From: Lachnospiraceae bacterium
Lineage (GTDB): Bacteria; Bacillota; Clostridia; Lachnospirales; Lachnospiraceae
Assembly: GCA_900751995.1 (NCBI GenBank)
Contig: CAADTP010000046.1
Coordinates: 1-64,000, forward strand
DNA length: 64,000 nt
Direction: 5' to 3'
Every line of letters starts with the position of its first letter. Within the stretch, counting starts at the first letter, position 1. Position numbers and translations under genes: made by a program. Under the pieces are notes generated by a model. That model had not been told where the DNA came from. It saw only the letters and a list, made by a program, of their open reading frames with translations, and did no database searches. Below are positions 50,952 through 59,679 of the stretch, piece after piece.

Positions 50952-51365
50952 ATGAGAGACAAATTCAATAAATTTATGCAGGGACGTTATGGAGTGGATG
51001 ATCTTTCCAGGTTCACCATGGGAGTCGCACTGGTTCTGATCATTCTGGCAATGTTTGCTAATATATTCAGCAGAACTGTCGGCAGCACCCTTGACATTCT
51101 CGGGGTCGCAGCAATCGTATATGCATATATACGTATTTTTTCCAGAAATATCCAGCAGCGTTATGCCGAAAATCAGAAATTCCTTCAGATGACGTCAAAG
51201 TTCCGTTTTCGCTTTAATAAAGAAAAGGATCTGATGAAGCAGAGAAAGACCCATCACATCTACAGCTGTCCGGGCTGCGGACAGAAGATACGTATTCCAA
51301 AGGGAAAGGGCAAGATCGAGATCGAATGTCCGAAATGCCACACAAAATTCGTAAAAAGGAGCTGA
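50952..51365 (+). CDS. Membrane protein with C-terminal zinc ribbon
   Basis: This 137-residue protein has a two-helix membrane segment (MGVALVLIILAMFANIF and LDILGVAAIVYAYI) and a C-terminal CPGCGQKI...CPKCHTKF zinc ribbon on the cytosolic side. No known enzyme domain. It stands 1 nt before a DUF5685 gene and in a run with a J-domain gene, so the three probably form one operon. The ATG follows AAAAGGAGATGCAGATC. Function unknown. Confidence 0.85.
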   Translation: MRDKFNKFMQGRYGVDDLSRFTMGVALVLIILAMFANIFSRTVGSTLDILGVAAIVYAYIRIFSRNIQQRYAENQKFLQMTSKFRFRFNKEKDLMKQRKTHHIYSCPGCGQKIRIPKGKGKIEIECPKCHTKFVKRS

Positions 51366-51366
51366 C

Positions 51367-52215
51367 ATGTTCGGATATGTGACCGTTAATAAACCGGAAA
51401 TAAAATTCAAGGATTTTGATGTGTACCGTTCTTTTTACTGCGGTCTTTGCAGAGAATTGCGGGAGAGATACGGGATACCGGGACAGATCTCACTGACTTA
51501 TGATATGACATTTGTGGTCCTTCTTTTAAGCGCTCTTTATGAACCGCCAACGAAGAAGGGAACCTCCAGGTGTGTGGTCCATCCGCTGAAGCCCCAGCCG
51601 GTGCGCAAAAATACAGTAACTGAGTACTGTGCGGATATGAATGTGATCCTTACCTATTACAAATGTATGGATGACTGGCAGGATGAACACAAACCACTGC
51701 GCTATGCATATGCAGGAATTCTGAAGAATTGCGGAAATATGCATATGTCCGCTTATCCGGAGAAGATCCAAAGGATCCGAAACGCACTAGAGGAGCTTTC
51801 TTCCCTGGAAAAACAGGGGGAAACCGATGTGGACCGTGTAGCCGGATGTTCCGGACGTATCATGGAAGAGATTCTGGCCTTCCGTAAGGATGTCTGGGAA
51901 TCGTCCCTGCGCCGTCTGGGATTTTATCTCGGAAAATTTATCTACATCCTGGATGCTTATGACGATGTGGAAAAAGATGCAGAAAACGGAAATTACAATC
52001 CTTTCCTTGAAAAATATAAGATAGAAGGGTTCGAGGAAGAGGTACGTCGGCTTCTTATGATGATGCTTGCAGAATGCTGCAGAGAATTTGAAAAGCTGCC
52101 GATCCTCCGATACGGAGATATCCTTCGAAATATTTTATATTCCGGCGTCTGGTGCCGCTTTGCGGCGATCGGACAGAAGCGCAGGGAAGAACGGGAGAAA
52201 GAGAAAAAATGTTAG
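51367..52215 (+). CDS. DUF5685 family protein
   Basis: This 282-residue protein begins MFGYVTVNKPEIKFKDFD and contains YCGLCRELRERYG, YKCMDDWQDE and DAYDDVEKDAENG. These motifs, with CxxC, match DUF5685. Mostly helical, no signal peptide, no catalytic motif I can name. It lies 1 nt after the zinc-ribbon membrane gene and overlaps the J-domain gene by 7 nt, so expression is coupled. Function unknown; context suggests a chaperone- or membrane-linked role. Confidence 0.85.
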   Translation: MFGYVTVNKPEIKFKDFDVYRSFYCGLCRELRERYGIPGQISLTYDMTFVVLLLSALYEPPTKKGTSRCVVHPLKPQPVRKNTVTEYCADMNVILTYYKCMDDWQDEHKPLRYAYAGILKNCGNMHMSAYPEKIQRIRNALEELSSLEKQGETDVDRVAGCSGRIMEEILAFRKDVWESSLRRLGFYLGKFIYILDAYDDVEKDAENGNYNPFLEKYKIEGFEEEVRRLLMMMLAECCREFEKLPILRYGDILRNILYSGVWCRFAAIGQKRREEREKEKKC

Positions 52216-52856
52216 ATCCATACAGCGTGCTGGGAGTTCCCAGAAACGCATCTGATGATGAAATAAAAAAGGCATACCGGAAGCTGAGCCGAAAGTATCA
52301 CCCGGATGCCAATATCAATAATCCGAATAAGGATCAGGCCGAAGAAAAATTCAAAGAAGTGCAGCAGGCTTACGAGCAGATCATGAAAGAGCGTGAGTAC
52401 GGAAGTAGTTCCCAGAATGGCTATGGCGGCTACGGAAATTACGGTGGTTTTGGAAATTACGGAAATGCCGGTTCCAGTGCCTATCAGGATGAGGAAAGTA
52501 TGCGCAGAAGGGCGGCCGCCAATTATGTGCAGAGCGGTCATTTTCAGGAAGCTATGAATGTACTGGATTCTCTTGGTCAGAAAAATGGGGAATGGTATTA
52601 CCTGGCTGCTATGGCAAATATGGGAATGGGAAATAATGTAACAGCTCTGGATCAGATTCGTGAAGCAGTCCGTCAGGAACCGGATAATATGCAGTACCGT
52701 ATGCTGCTCCAGAGAATGGAAGGCGGTGGCGGCTGGTATCAGCAGCGGCAGGATCCCTTTGGGGGAATGCCGACTGCAGAAGGGGATATGTGTGATGCCT
52801 GCTGCAGGACCATGGCCTGTTTCATGTGCTGGCCGGGCGGCTTTTTCTGCTGCTGA
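52209..52856 (+). CDS. J-domain protein with Cys-rich C-terminus
   Basis: This 215-residue protein has an N-terminal J domain (about 1-65) with the HPD motif YHPDAN, a Gly/Tyr-rich linker (about 77-100), TPR-like helices (GHFQEAMNVLDSLGQ, NNVTALDQIREAVRQ), and a C-terminal CDACCRTMACFMCWPGGFFCC tail. The J domain should stimulate DnaK. The Cys/Phe/Trp tail is unusual and may bind metal or insert in the membrane. The start at MLDPYSVLG overlaps the DUF5685 stop; the longer frame is spurious. Confidence 0.9.
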   Translation: MLDPYSVLGVPRNASDDEIKKAYRKLSRKYHPDANINNPNKDQAEEKFKEVQQAYEQIMKEREYGSSSQNGYGGYGNYGGFGNYGNAGSSAYQDEESMRRRAAANYVQSGHFQEAMNVLDSLGQKNGEWYYLAAMANMGMGNNVTALDQIREAVRQEPDNMQYRMLLQRMEGGGGWYQQRQDPFGGMPTAEGDMCDACCRTMACFMCWPGGFFCC

Positions 52857-53049
52857 TGCAGGAACAAAGCGGTCATCGATATCCCGGAATTGAGAATCGG
52901 AATATCCTGAGGCAGCATATCCATATGTTTGTAAGGCGGATCCTGCAGATCCGTTTTGCGATATAGATCGCAGAGGGATTTTTCTGACAGAAATTCACAA
53001 TGCTGTCCGGAAAATGTCATACTGCAGAGAAAAAGAGGAGGAAATCGTT

Positions 53050-54036
53050 ATGAGTATAAGAATTGGTATTTTAGGTTACGGAAACCTGGGACGCGGCGTG
53101 GAGTGCGCCATCAAGCATAATCCGGATACAGAGCTGGTTGCAGTATTTACCAGACGTGATCCAGAGACTGTAAAGATCCTTACAGAGACCGCAAAGGTTT
53201 ATTCTGTAAAAGATGCGGAGAAGCTGAAGGATGAGATCGATGTCCTGATCATCTGTGGAGGAAGTGCTACAGATCTTCCTGTTCAGACACCGGAGTATGT
53301 AAAATATTTCAATGTTGTGGACAGCTTTGATACACATAAGAAAATCCCGGAGCATTTTGCAAATGTTGACAAGGCAGCAGCAGAGAGTGGACATGTAGGA
53401 ATCATTTCCGTAGGCTGGGATCCAGGAATGTTTTCTCTGAACCGTATGTATGCAAATGCGATCCTTACAAATGGAAACGACTACACATTCTGGGGCAAGG
53501 GTGTCAGCCAGGGACATTCTGATGCAGTCCGCCGCATCAAAGGCGTAAAGGATGCAAAGCAGTACACTATTCCGGTAGAAGCTGCACTTGAGGCAGTAAG
53601 AAACGGAGAAAATCCGGAGCTTACCACACGCCAGAAACATACAAGAGAGTGCTTCGTAGTTGCTGAGGAAGGTGCTGATCTTGCACGCATCGAGGAAGAG
53701 ATCAAGACCATGCCGAACTACTTTGACGAGTATGATACAACGGTACATTTCATTTCCCAGGAAGAGCTGGACCGTGACCACAGCGGTATCCCGCACGGCG
53801 GTTTTGTGATCCGCAGCGGAAAAACAGGCTGGAACAATGAGAACAGCCATGTGATCGAGTACAGCCTGAAGCTGGATTCCAATCCTGAGTTCACATCTTC
53901 TGTGATCGTTGCCTATGCAAGAGCTGCATACCGCATGAACCAGGAAGGACAGAAGGGCTGCAAGACCGTATTTGATGTTGCACCTGCATATTTAAGTGCC
54001 CTTGACGGAGCAGAGCTTCGCAAAAAATTCCTGTAA
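53050..54036 (+). CDS. ddh: meso-Diaminopimelate dehydrogenase
   Basis: This 328-residue NADP-dependent enzyme makes meso-2,6-diaminopimelate from tetrahydrodipicolinate in one step, feeding lysine and peptidoglycan. The Rossmann motif GILGYGNLGRGVE, CGGSATDLP, and SVGWDPGMFS are family hallmarks, and the length is typical. The start MSIRIGIL is preceded by AGAGGAGGAAATCGTT; the longer frame starts before it. It is monocistronic with a strong terminator. It provides an alternative to the succinylase or aminotransferase routes. Confidence 0.96.
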   Translation: MSIRIGILGYGNLGRGVECAIKHNPDTELVAVFTRRDPETVKILTETAKVYSVKDAEKLKDEIDVLIICGGSATDLPVQTPEYVKYFNVVDSFDTHKKIPEHFANVDKAAAESGHVGIISVGWDPGMFSLNRMYANAILTNGNDYTFWGKGVSQGHSDAVRRIKGVKDAKQYTIPVEAALEAVRNGENPELTTRQKHTRECFVVAEEGADLARIEEEIKTMPNYFDEYDTTVHFISQEELDRDHSGIPHGGFVIRSGKTGWNNENSHVIEYSLKLDSNPEFTSSVIVAYARAAYRMNQEGQKGCKTVFDVAPAYLSALDGAELRKKFL

Positions 54037-54079
54037 GGATCTGTAACAGACAGGAGCAAAACTGCATAAAAGATTATAT

Positions 54080-54126
54080 CCCCGGAGCATCGGTGAATAT
54101 TTCTGATGTTTCGGGGCTTTTTTCTG
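54080..54126 (+). terminator. Terminator of ddh
   Basis: CCCCGGAGCATC ... GATGTTTCGGGG hairpin with extended pairing, then CTTTTTTC. Confidence 0.85.
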
Positions 54127-54184
54127 CATAAAATCAACATTGGTAATACCTGGATGATGATTTTTCTGAAAGAAAAGGAAAGAG

Positions 54185-54213
54185 TTGACGGACCGTAAAG
54201 AATGTTATATAAT
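54185..54213 (+). promoter_or_regulatory. Promoter of the CW-repeat NlpC/P60 gene
   Basis: TTGACG (54185-54190) and TATAAT (54208-54213), 17-nt spacer. The transcript starts about 90 nt before the ATG. Confidence 0.75.
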
Positions 54214-54309
54214 ATGGACGTAAAATTGTAACAAAATTGTAACGTTTACGATCAGTCGGACTTAAGAAATAGTAAATATCAATGATCTATCTATCAAAGG
54301 AAGGTATGT

Positions 54310-55800
54310 ATGCGAAAATTAAGCAGAAAATGGAAACTCTGGGGACTTTTTTTTGTTCTGATGTTCTTTGCAGCCGGAGCAACTGTACATACAACGGCAA
54401 CAGATGTACAGGCTGCGACCAAAAACGGCTTTAAAACAGAAAAAGGAAAGTCCTATTATTATCAGAATGGACAGAAGGTAAAAGGCTGGCTTACACTGAA
54501 CGGGAAGAAATATTTTTTTAATAAATCCACAGGCGTGCAGATGAAGCGTTGGGCTAAGGATTCCAAGGGCAAACGATATTTTTATAATGTCAACGGTGCC
54601 AAGGGCTATATGGCAACAGGCTGGCTTACAGACAGTAAGAACAATACCCGCTATTTTAATCCCACCAGCGGATATATGACAACGAAATGGGCCACGATCA
54701 GCAATAAGAAATATTATTTCTACAGCGGCAGTGGTGCTGCAGCCAGAAGTGTATTCCTTACAGACAAGAAGAATGTGACCAGATATTTTACCAGCAAATG
54801 CTTTATGGCAAAGGGCTGGGCAACGAATAAGAAACAGCAGAAGCGTTATTTTAATCCAAACACGGGAGCTATGTATAAGGGCTTCAAGAAGATCGGCAGC
54901 GATACCTATTATTTTTACAGCAAGAGCGGCGTGATGGCTACCGGTTGGGTCACAAATTCCAAAAAAGGATATAAATATTATTTCGATCCGTCAACCGGTG
55001 TCATGGCTACGGGAACGAAGACGATCGATGGCAAGAAGTATACATTTGGCAGCAATGGTGTCCTGGATACCAACCCAAGCACTACTACAGTGACAAGCTC
55101 CAAGACTATCAAGAATTTCCTTGCCAATGCATTACTTCCGGTAGGAAAGACTCTTTACGTATGGGGCGGCGGCCACAACTGGTCAGATGCGACCAGAAAG
55201 GGCATCAGTCCAAAATGGAAACAGTGGTATGACAGCAATTCCAGCTCCTATAATTACAGATATTATATGGATCTCAGTGAAGCTACAGAACAGAAGGGCC
55301 TTGACTGCTCCGGCTTTGTAGGATGGTCTGTATATCAGATCATGCAGAGCAGATCCGGTGGACCTATGTACACGGATGTTTCCGGAAATCTTGGATCTTT
55401 GTATTCCGGCAAGGGAATGGGTACCGTTGTTTCCCAGGCTCAGCTGGCAAGCTCAAACTGGAAGCTTTATCCTGGGGATATCGGATACAACAGCGGACAT
55501 ACCTGGATCGTTCTCGGACAGTGTTCCGATAAGAGTGTCGTGATCCTCCACTGTACACCGAATGCCGGCGTACAGATTTCCGGAACACCGACACCAAGCG
55601 GAACTTACGGAAGCCAGGCGATCAAGCTGGCAGAAACTTACATGTCCAGGTATCCTGGAGTCAGCAAATATGATTATCATGAATCCAGTGGTAACTATAT
55701 CCGAAACGGTGCATACTTCAGATGGAACAGAAGCACTCTTTCCGATCCCAACGGATATCTGAACAAGACAGCCAATCAGATCCTTGCAGATCTTTTCTGA
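54310..55800 (+). CDS. Secreted cell-wall-binding-repeat NlpC/P60 hydrolase
   Basis: This 496-residue protein has a signal peptide (cleavage near VQA-ATK) and about nine CW-binding type repeats (about 40-255; aromatic-Gly pattern such as GWLTLNGKKYFF). A C-terminal NlpC/P60-like catalytic domain follows. The likely triad includes Cys in GLDCSGFVGWS, His in NSGHTWIVLG, and a further His/Asn near VILHCTP. Repeats attach to choline- or teichoic-acid-like wall polymers; the catalytic domain cuts peptidoglycan stem peptides. The catalytic domain is at the far C-terminus, with a larger insert after the Cys than usual. Monocistronic. Confidence 0.9.
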   Translation: MRKLSRKWKLWGLFFVLMFFAAGATVHTTATDVQAATKNGFKTEKGKSYYYQNGQKVKGWLTLNGKKYFFNKSTGVQMKRWAKDSKGKRYFYNVNGAKGYMATGWLTDSKNNTRYFNPTSGYMTTKWATISNKKYYFYSGSGAAARSVFLTDKKNVTRYFTSKCFMAKGWATNKKQQKRYFNPNTGAMYKGFKKIGSDTYYFYSKSGVMATGWVTNSKKGYKYYFDPSTGVMATGTKTIDGKKYTFGSNGVLDTNPSTTTVTSSKTIKNFLANALLPVGKTLYVWGGGHNWSDATRKGISPKWKQWYDSNSSSYNYRYYMDLSEATEQKGLDCSGFVGWSVYQIMQSRSGGPMYTDVSGNLGSLYSGKGMGTVVSQAQLASSNWKLYPGDIGYNSGHTWIVLGQCSDKSVVILHCTPNAGVQISGTPTPSGTYGSQAIKLAETYMSRYPGVSKYDYHESSGNYIRNGAYFRWNRSTLSDPNGYLNKTANQILADLF

Positions 55801-55854
55801 TCAGGATATGCTGAAAGAAATTTATATGTAACAAATAGCAATAAGAAACGTGAG

Positions 55855-55890
55855 AGGAGAATCTGAGATAACCCGGGTTCTCCTTTTTTA
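55855..55890 (+). terminator. Terminator
   Basis: AGGAGAA ... TTCTCCT hairpin followed by TTTTT, after the CW-repeat hydrolase gene. Confidence 0.65.
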
Positions 55891-55945
55891 ATGTCAAAAT
55901 CATTAATAAATGTTACAAAGTTTTAAACTAATTAATAGAAAATCC

Positions 55946-55974
55946 TTGCAATCCAAATAACACTGTGTTAATAT
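55946..55974 (+). promoter_or_regulatory. Promoter of the PcsB-like NlpC/P60 gene
   Basis: TTGCAA (55946-55951) and TAATAT (55969-55974), 17-nt spacer. The leader carries a GCGGAT-ggtcag-ATCCGC hairpin (about 56028-56045). Confidence 0.6.
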
Positions 55975-56083
55975 ATAAAAAGATTGAAACAAGATATTGC
56001 AAAAGTATTACAAAGAAAACCAACGAAGCGGATGGTCAGATCCGCTGTATTAAATTAGAATCAGATTGCGAGGGTGAACAGTC

Positions 56084-57544
56084 ATGAAGAAAAGGATATT
56101 ATGTCTGACACTGGCGCTCATCATCAGCGGAGCACAGGTAGTCAGCGTAAGCGCAACAAGAGAAGATGAGGCAGCACTTCAGCAGGAGATGGATGCGACT
56201 AACGAACAGCTGAATGCGACTTATTCCAGATTGGATGAGCTTTCCTCACAGAAGTCACAGATTGAAGGCGAGATTTCAACTCTTGATGCCAATCTTGTAA
56301 ACGTGATGGTTTCGATCCAGACACTGGAGGGAGATATCTCCAATAAGGAAGCCGACATTGCATCTACACAGACCAACCTTGAGAAGGCCCAAAATGCCAA
56401 GCAGAAACAGTATGAGGCAATGAAGAAACGTATCCAGTATCTCTATGAGAAGGGTGGAGATGATGCATGGTTCCAGATGATGCTGAATGCAGAGAACCTG
56501 TCTGACCTTCTTACAAGAGCAGAGTACACACAGAAGACTTATGAGCAGGACCGTAAGAGTCTTGAAAAATATTCCAATACGATCCAGCAGGTGGCAAACC
56601 TGGAGGCACAGTACACACAGGAGAAGGCAGAGCTGGAGGGAATGAAGCAGGAATATGAGGCAGAGTCCCAGAACCTGCAGGCACAGCTGGATGAGAAGCG
56701 TGCCACATCCGCAGATTATGATAATGAGATCGCCTACGCACAGCAGCAGGCTACAGATTATGCCAACCTTCTTGCAGAGCAGACTGCAGAGCTTCAGAGA
56801 TTAGAGGCTGAGCGTATTGCAGCAGAGGAAGAGGCAAGACGTCAGGCCGAGGCTGAAGCAGCAGCGAGAGCACAGGCTGAGGCAGAAGAGGAAGCAAGAC
56901 GCCAGGCAGAGCAGGAAGCACAGCAGGATGAGGCGGACGAGAGCGAAGACGGACAGTACGATGAGGACGGCGACGTGATCGAGAATGCAGATGAGGATAC
57001 TGCAGAAGATGACACCGAGGATGTGGATGAAGATGCAGACAATGGTGAGAATGATGATGCGTCCGAGGATACTGAGAATACAGAGGATAATGCAGACGCA
57101 GATTACGATAACAGCACAGACGCATCTGAAGAAAGTGCAGAGGACACATCTAATGCAGAGGATACATCTTCAGACAGTGACAGTTCTTCTTACAGTAGCG
57201 GTTCAGGATCTTCTGTTGTGAATTATGCTACACAGTTTGTGGGAAATCCTTACGTATGGGGCGGAACAAGCCTTACCAATGGTGCAGACTGCTCCGGATT
57301 TGTACAGAGTGTCTATGCGAACTTCGGAGTCAGCCTTCCGAGAACCTCCTATGAGCAGCAGAATGCAGGTACAGAAGTATCCTACGCAGATGCACAGCCG
57401 GGAGATCTGATCTGCTATGGCGGACACGTGGCTATTTACATGGGTAATGGCCAGATCGTTCATGCATCGAACTCTCAGGACGGGATCAAGATCAGCAATG
57501 ATGCTACATACAGAACAATTGTATCTGTAAGACGTCTTGTATAA
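56084..57544 (+). CDS. PcsB-like coiled-coil NlpC/P60 endopeptidase
   Basis: This 486-residue protein has a signal peptide (cleavage near VSA-TRE), a long coiled-coil region (about 25-285, heptad-rich with Gln/Glu/Ala), an acidic Asp/Glu/Ser linker (about 285-375), and a C-terminal NlpC/P60 domain. The catalytic Cys is in GADCSGFVQ, His in GGHVAIYMG, second His in IVHASNS. The layout matches PcsB/CwlO-type hydrolases that work with FtsEX during division or elongation. FtsEX is not in the window. The acidic linker is unusually long. Confidence 0.92.
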   Translation: MKKRILCLTLALIISGAQVVSVSATREDEAALQQEMDATNEQLNATYSRLDELSSQKSQIEGEISTLDANLVNVMVSIQTLEGDISNKEADIASTQTNLEKAQNAKQKQYEAMKKRIQYLYEKGGDDAWFQMMLNAENLSDLLTRAEYTQKTYEQDRKSLEKYSNTIQQVANLEAQYTQEKAELEGMKQEYEAESQNLQAQLDEKRATSADYDNEIAYAQQQATDYANLLAEQTAELQRLEAERIAAEEEARRQAEAEAAARAQAEAEEEARRQAEQEAQQDEADESEDGQYDEDGDVIENADEDTAEDDTEDVDEDADNGENDDASEDTENTEDNADADYDNSTDASEESAEDTSNAEDTSSDSDSSSYSSGSGSSVVNYATQFVGNPYVWGGTSLTNGADCSGFVQSVYANFGVSLPRTSYEQQNAGTEVSYADAQPGDLICYGGHVAIYMGNGQIVHASNSQDGIKISNDATYRTIVSVRRLV

Positions 57545-57575
57545 TAAAAACGTACAACAGAAAATAAAAATACAG

Positions 57576-57606
57576 CAGCCCGACAGCAGTTTGTCGGGCT
57601 GTTTTT
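57576..57606 (+). terminator. Terminator of the PcsB-like gene
   Basis: CAGCCCGACA / TGTCGGGCTG stem followed by TTTTT. Confidence 0.9.
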
Positions 57607-57693
57607 AACGTCGGAAAAAATACTGAAAAACCCATGGAACGGAGTGAACAGCAACAAAATATGCTCAAAAATGTATAAATATTGAAAACAGTA

Positions 57694-57725
57694 TTGACAT
57701 ATAATTAACAGGATGTTATTATAAT
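57694..57725 (+). promoter_or_regulatory. Candidate promoter of riboswitch 2
   Basis: TTGACA (57694-57699) and TATAAT (57720-57725), 20-nt spacer, which is long. TTATTA at 57716-57721 gives a 16-nt spacing alternative. Confidence 0.5.
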
Positions 57726-57754
57726 GTCAGTATAATTCCATATTGAACATAGCA

Positions 57755-57935
57755 AGTGCTGAGGATAGCTGACAGTTATATATTGATTATCAGAAGTCCA
57801 CAGAAAAGGGAATCAGGTGTGAAACCTGAGCGATCCGGTCACTGTAACGGAGGAGCGAATTTCATAGTCCATTGTACGTATGTATGAGAAGGAGAGAGGA
57901 GCCATGATCCCGGAGCCAGGAAACCTGCTTGTTAT
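57755..57935 (+). promoter_or_regulatory. Cobalamin riboswitch 2
   Basis: Conserved blocks: GAATCAGGTGTGAAACCTGAG, CGATCCGGTCACTGTAACGGAGGAGCG, and a B12 box-like GAGCCAGGAAACCTGC (57913-57928). The core is shorter in places than riboswitch 1. Two terminator-like hairpins lie downstream before the gene at 58214. The ORF overlapping the aptamer is rejected. Confidence 0.85.
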
Positions 57936-58000
57936 GGCGAGGTTAAACTTCCGTGTAAAGTGTAACAACCATTTCAGGGACTCCGCACCCCTGGGACGTT

Positions 58001-58032
58001 GTCTACTTTTTTACGAGAGTAGGCATTTTTTT
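58001..58032 (+). terminator. Candidate riboswitch-controlled terminator
   Basis: GTCTAC (58001-58006) / GTAGGC (58019-58024), then ATTTTTTT. It lies 66 nt after the aptamer. Confidence 0.55.
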
Positions 58033-58143
58033 ATGGAATGCGCCTGTTCATATGAATTATACATGATTAAATGGCAGGCGATACTACTCCGGATACATTC
58101 GTTCCCTCCGCGCACTCATGAACGGATTATATTTCTACCCCGG

Positions 58144-58166
58144 GGTGGCATCGCTACCTCTTTTTT
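58144..58166 (+). terminator. Second terminator-like hairpin in the riboswitch leader
   Basis: GGTGGC / GCTACC with a 3-nt loop, then TCTTTTTT. ACCCCGGGGT (about 58136-58145) overlaps its left arm and could pair instead. Confidence 0.45.
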
Positions 58167-58213
58167 ATAGGAAAAAGTTATGTGTGGTTATGTCAGGAGA
58201 GGAGAAAAGAGCC

Positions 58214-58501
58214 ATGGAGAAACCATACTGGGAAGGCAAAGAATACTCTTACTTCAGCCACAAAAACTGTGAGTATTTTCCGTGCCATAAAGGAGCAGAT
58301 CCGGAGAACTTCAATTGTCTGTTCTGCTATTGTCCTTTATATGCACTGGGAGATAAATGTGGTGGTAATTTCCGCTTTACGGAAAGCGGGATTAAAGACT
58401 GCACCGAATGCAAGCTTCCTCACAGAAGAGAAAATTTCGGATATGTTACAGGTAAATATAGCGAGCTTGCGGAAATTGTACGGAAGCAGCGGGAAAAATA
58501 A
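58214..58501 (+). CDS. Cysteine-rich small-domain protein (PF04071-like)
   Basis: This 95-residue protein has Cys-rich motifs NCEYFPCHKG, NCLFCYCPLYALGDKCGG and DCTECKLPH, matching the Cys-rich small domain often found near cobalamin genes. It likely binds Zn or an Fe-S cluster. The ATG at 58214 has AGGAG 14-18 nt upstream; an upstream in-frame ATG at 58190 is possible. It follows a cobalamin riboswitch, which supports a corrinoid-linked role (inference). Exact function unknown. A bidirectional terminator follows. Confidence 0.85.
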   Translation: MEKPYWEGKEYSYFSHKNCEYFPCHKGADPENFNCLFCYCPLYALGDKCGGNFRFTESGIKDCTECKLPHRRENFGYVTGKYSELAEIVRKQREK

Positions 58502-58563
58502 AAAACAGGCCAGTTCAGATACAGGAAAATGTATATTCCTGTGTTTGAACTGGCCTGTTTTGT
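58502..58563. terminator. Bidirectional terminator
   Basis: AAAACAGGCCAGTTCA / TGAACTGGCCTGTTTT arms flank an internal hairpin. It stops the Cys-rich gene and the convergent PHP gene. Confidence 0.85.
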
Positions 58564-58608
58564 TTGGAGTGGACAATATCTGTTATCTGTCGGAAAAGAT
58601 ACAGAAGA

Positions 58609-59325
58609 TCATTCTCTGGTTTGGAGAAAAACCTTGAGTCTGGGAATCTGGTTGTTGAGGATCAGCTGTTCCGGAAACATGGCCTGATGAACAAACTCAG
58701 CAGCACAGGTAAAATCTCCGATATGCTCCGGGCCATGGCTGTCACTGGAAAGAAGCAGCGGCAGATCATATTTGCGGCAGCATCGAAGGATCTCGAAACA
58801 GTTTTCTCTTGTGTCGCCACGATAGCCATAAGGTGCAAGAGAAGCTTCGTTGATCTCAAAGATCGTGCCGGTTTCCCTGGCAGCCCTTGCAAGCGCATCA
58901 TAATTAACCGGGTAATGAGTGTTATCACTATGTCCGAGGATCTTTACACAGGGGTTTTTCATTACATTGATAAAAGCTTCTGTGTTTTCGGCTCTGGTAC
59001 CGCAGCGGTAATTCCAGGCATGCATGCTGGCAATGGCGTAATCAAGTTTACATAATAATTCCTGATCTAAATCTACCGTTCCGCTGCGGTCAAGGATATT
59101 CAGTTCAATTCCGTAGAGTAATTCTACACCGAAATGTTTTTTGGGAGAATAGGTAAGGCTGCGGAAATAGGAGGAAGTTCCGGCTGCCAGAGTGCCGGGA
59201 CCGTGATCAGTGATTCCGAGAAGCCGGAGACCTTTCTCAGCAGCTGCGCGTGCCATGTTGGTGATGGTACATTCCGTGCCGTGACCACTGGCGATGGAGT
59301 GGGTATGCATATCAGAAAGATACAT
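58609..59325 (-). CDS. PHP-domain phosphoesterase (YcdX-like)
   Basis: This 238-residue protein is a PHP-type metallophosphatase with the first motif DMHTHSIASGHG and the second GITDHGPG. Further metal ligands lie in GIELN, ASMHAW, GHSD and LSSDSHG. It is a trinuclear zinc-type fold; the substrate is unknown. The start is supported by AGAGGTG on the minus strand. It lies convergent with the riboswitch gene and divergent from the diol-dehydratase operon. Confidence 0.9.
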   Translation of the reverse strand: MYLSDMHTHSIASGHGTECTITNMARAAAEKGLRLLGITDHGPGTLAAGTSSYFRSLTYSPKKHFGVELLYGIELNILDRSGTVDLDQELLCKLDYAIASMHAWNYRCGTRAENTEAFINVMKNPCVKILGHSDNTHYPVNYDALARAARETGTIFEINEASLAPYGYRGDTRENCFEILRCCRKYDLPLLLSSDSHGPEHIGDFTCAAEFVHQAMFPEQLILNNQIPRLKVFLQTRE

Positions 59326-59679
59326 AAAAATACACCTCTTTTACTGTTTGAGAACATGTGACAGAGCGGAATACGAATGTCCGCTTTGCATAAATTTTTT
59401 CTGAAAAACAAAGGAATTCCTATATAAATCCAAGTATGGCAGAGCAGAAAAACAAAGTCAATAGAGAAAAACATAAAAATACAAAAAACAAATAAAATCA
59501 ACAGGGCGCAACCGATAAAAACCACAAAAACAGCTATAAACACATGTTGGATTTCGTTGACATCGAAGTAGGGGTAAGGTATAATAAAACTACATGAGCA
59601 CATAGCCGGACAGGAGCGGTTCTGGAAGCGTAGAGGCAGACAGATCACCAGAAACAACCGGTTATGAGAAAGGAGAATC
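59326..59679. other. AT-rich intergenic region with divergent promoters
   Basis: No gene is seen in this 354-nt AT-rich gap. A segment GCGGAATACGAATGTCCGC (about 59371-59389) resembles the dispersed hairpin motif. The rightward promoter of the diol-dehydratase operon is at 59557-59585. Confidence 0.6.
59557..59585 (+). promoter_or_regulatory. Promoter of the glycyl-radical diol dehydratase operon
   Basis: TTGACA (59557-59562) and TATAAT (59580-59585) with a 17-nt spacer, followed by a ~90-nt leader to the ATG (AGAAAGGAGAATC site). Confidence 0.8.

Noticed and set aside
57880..58170. 96-residue frame overlapping cobalamin riboswitch 2
   Set aside because: It lies across the aptamer and terminator hairpins; the aptamer explains the sequence.
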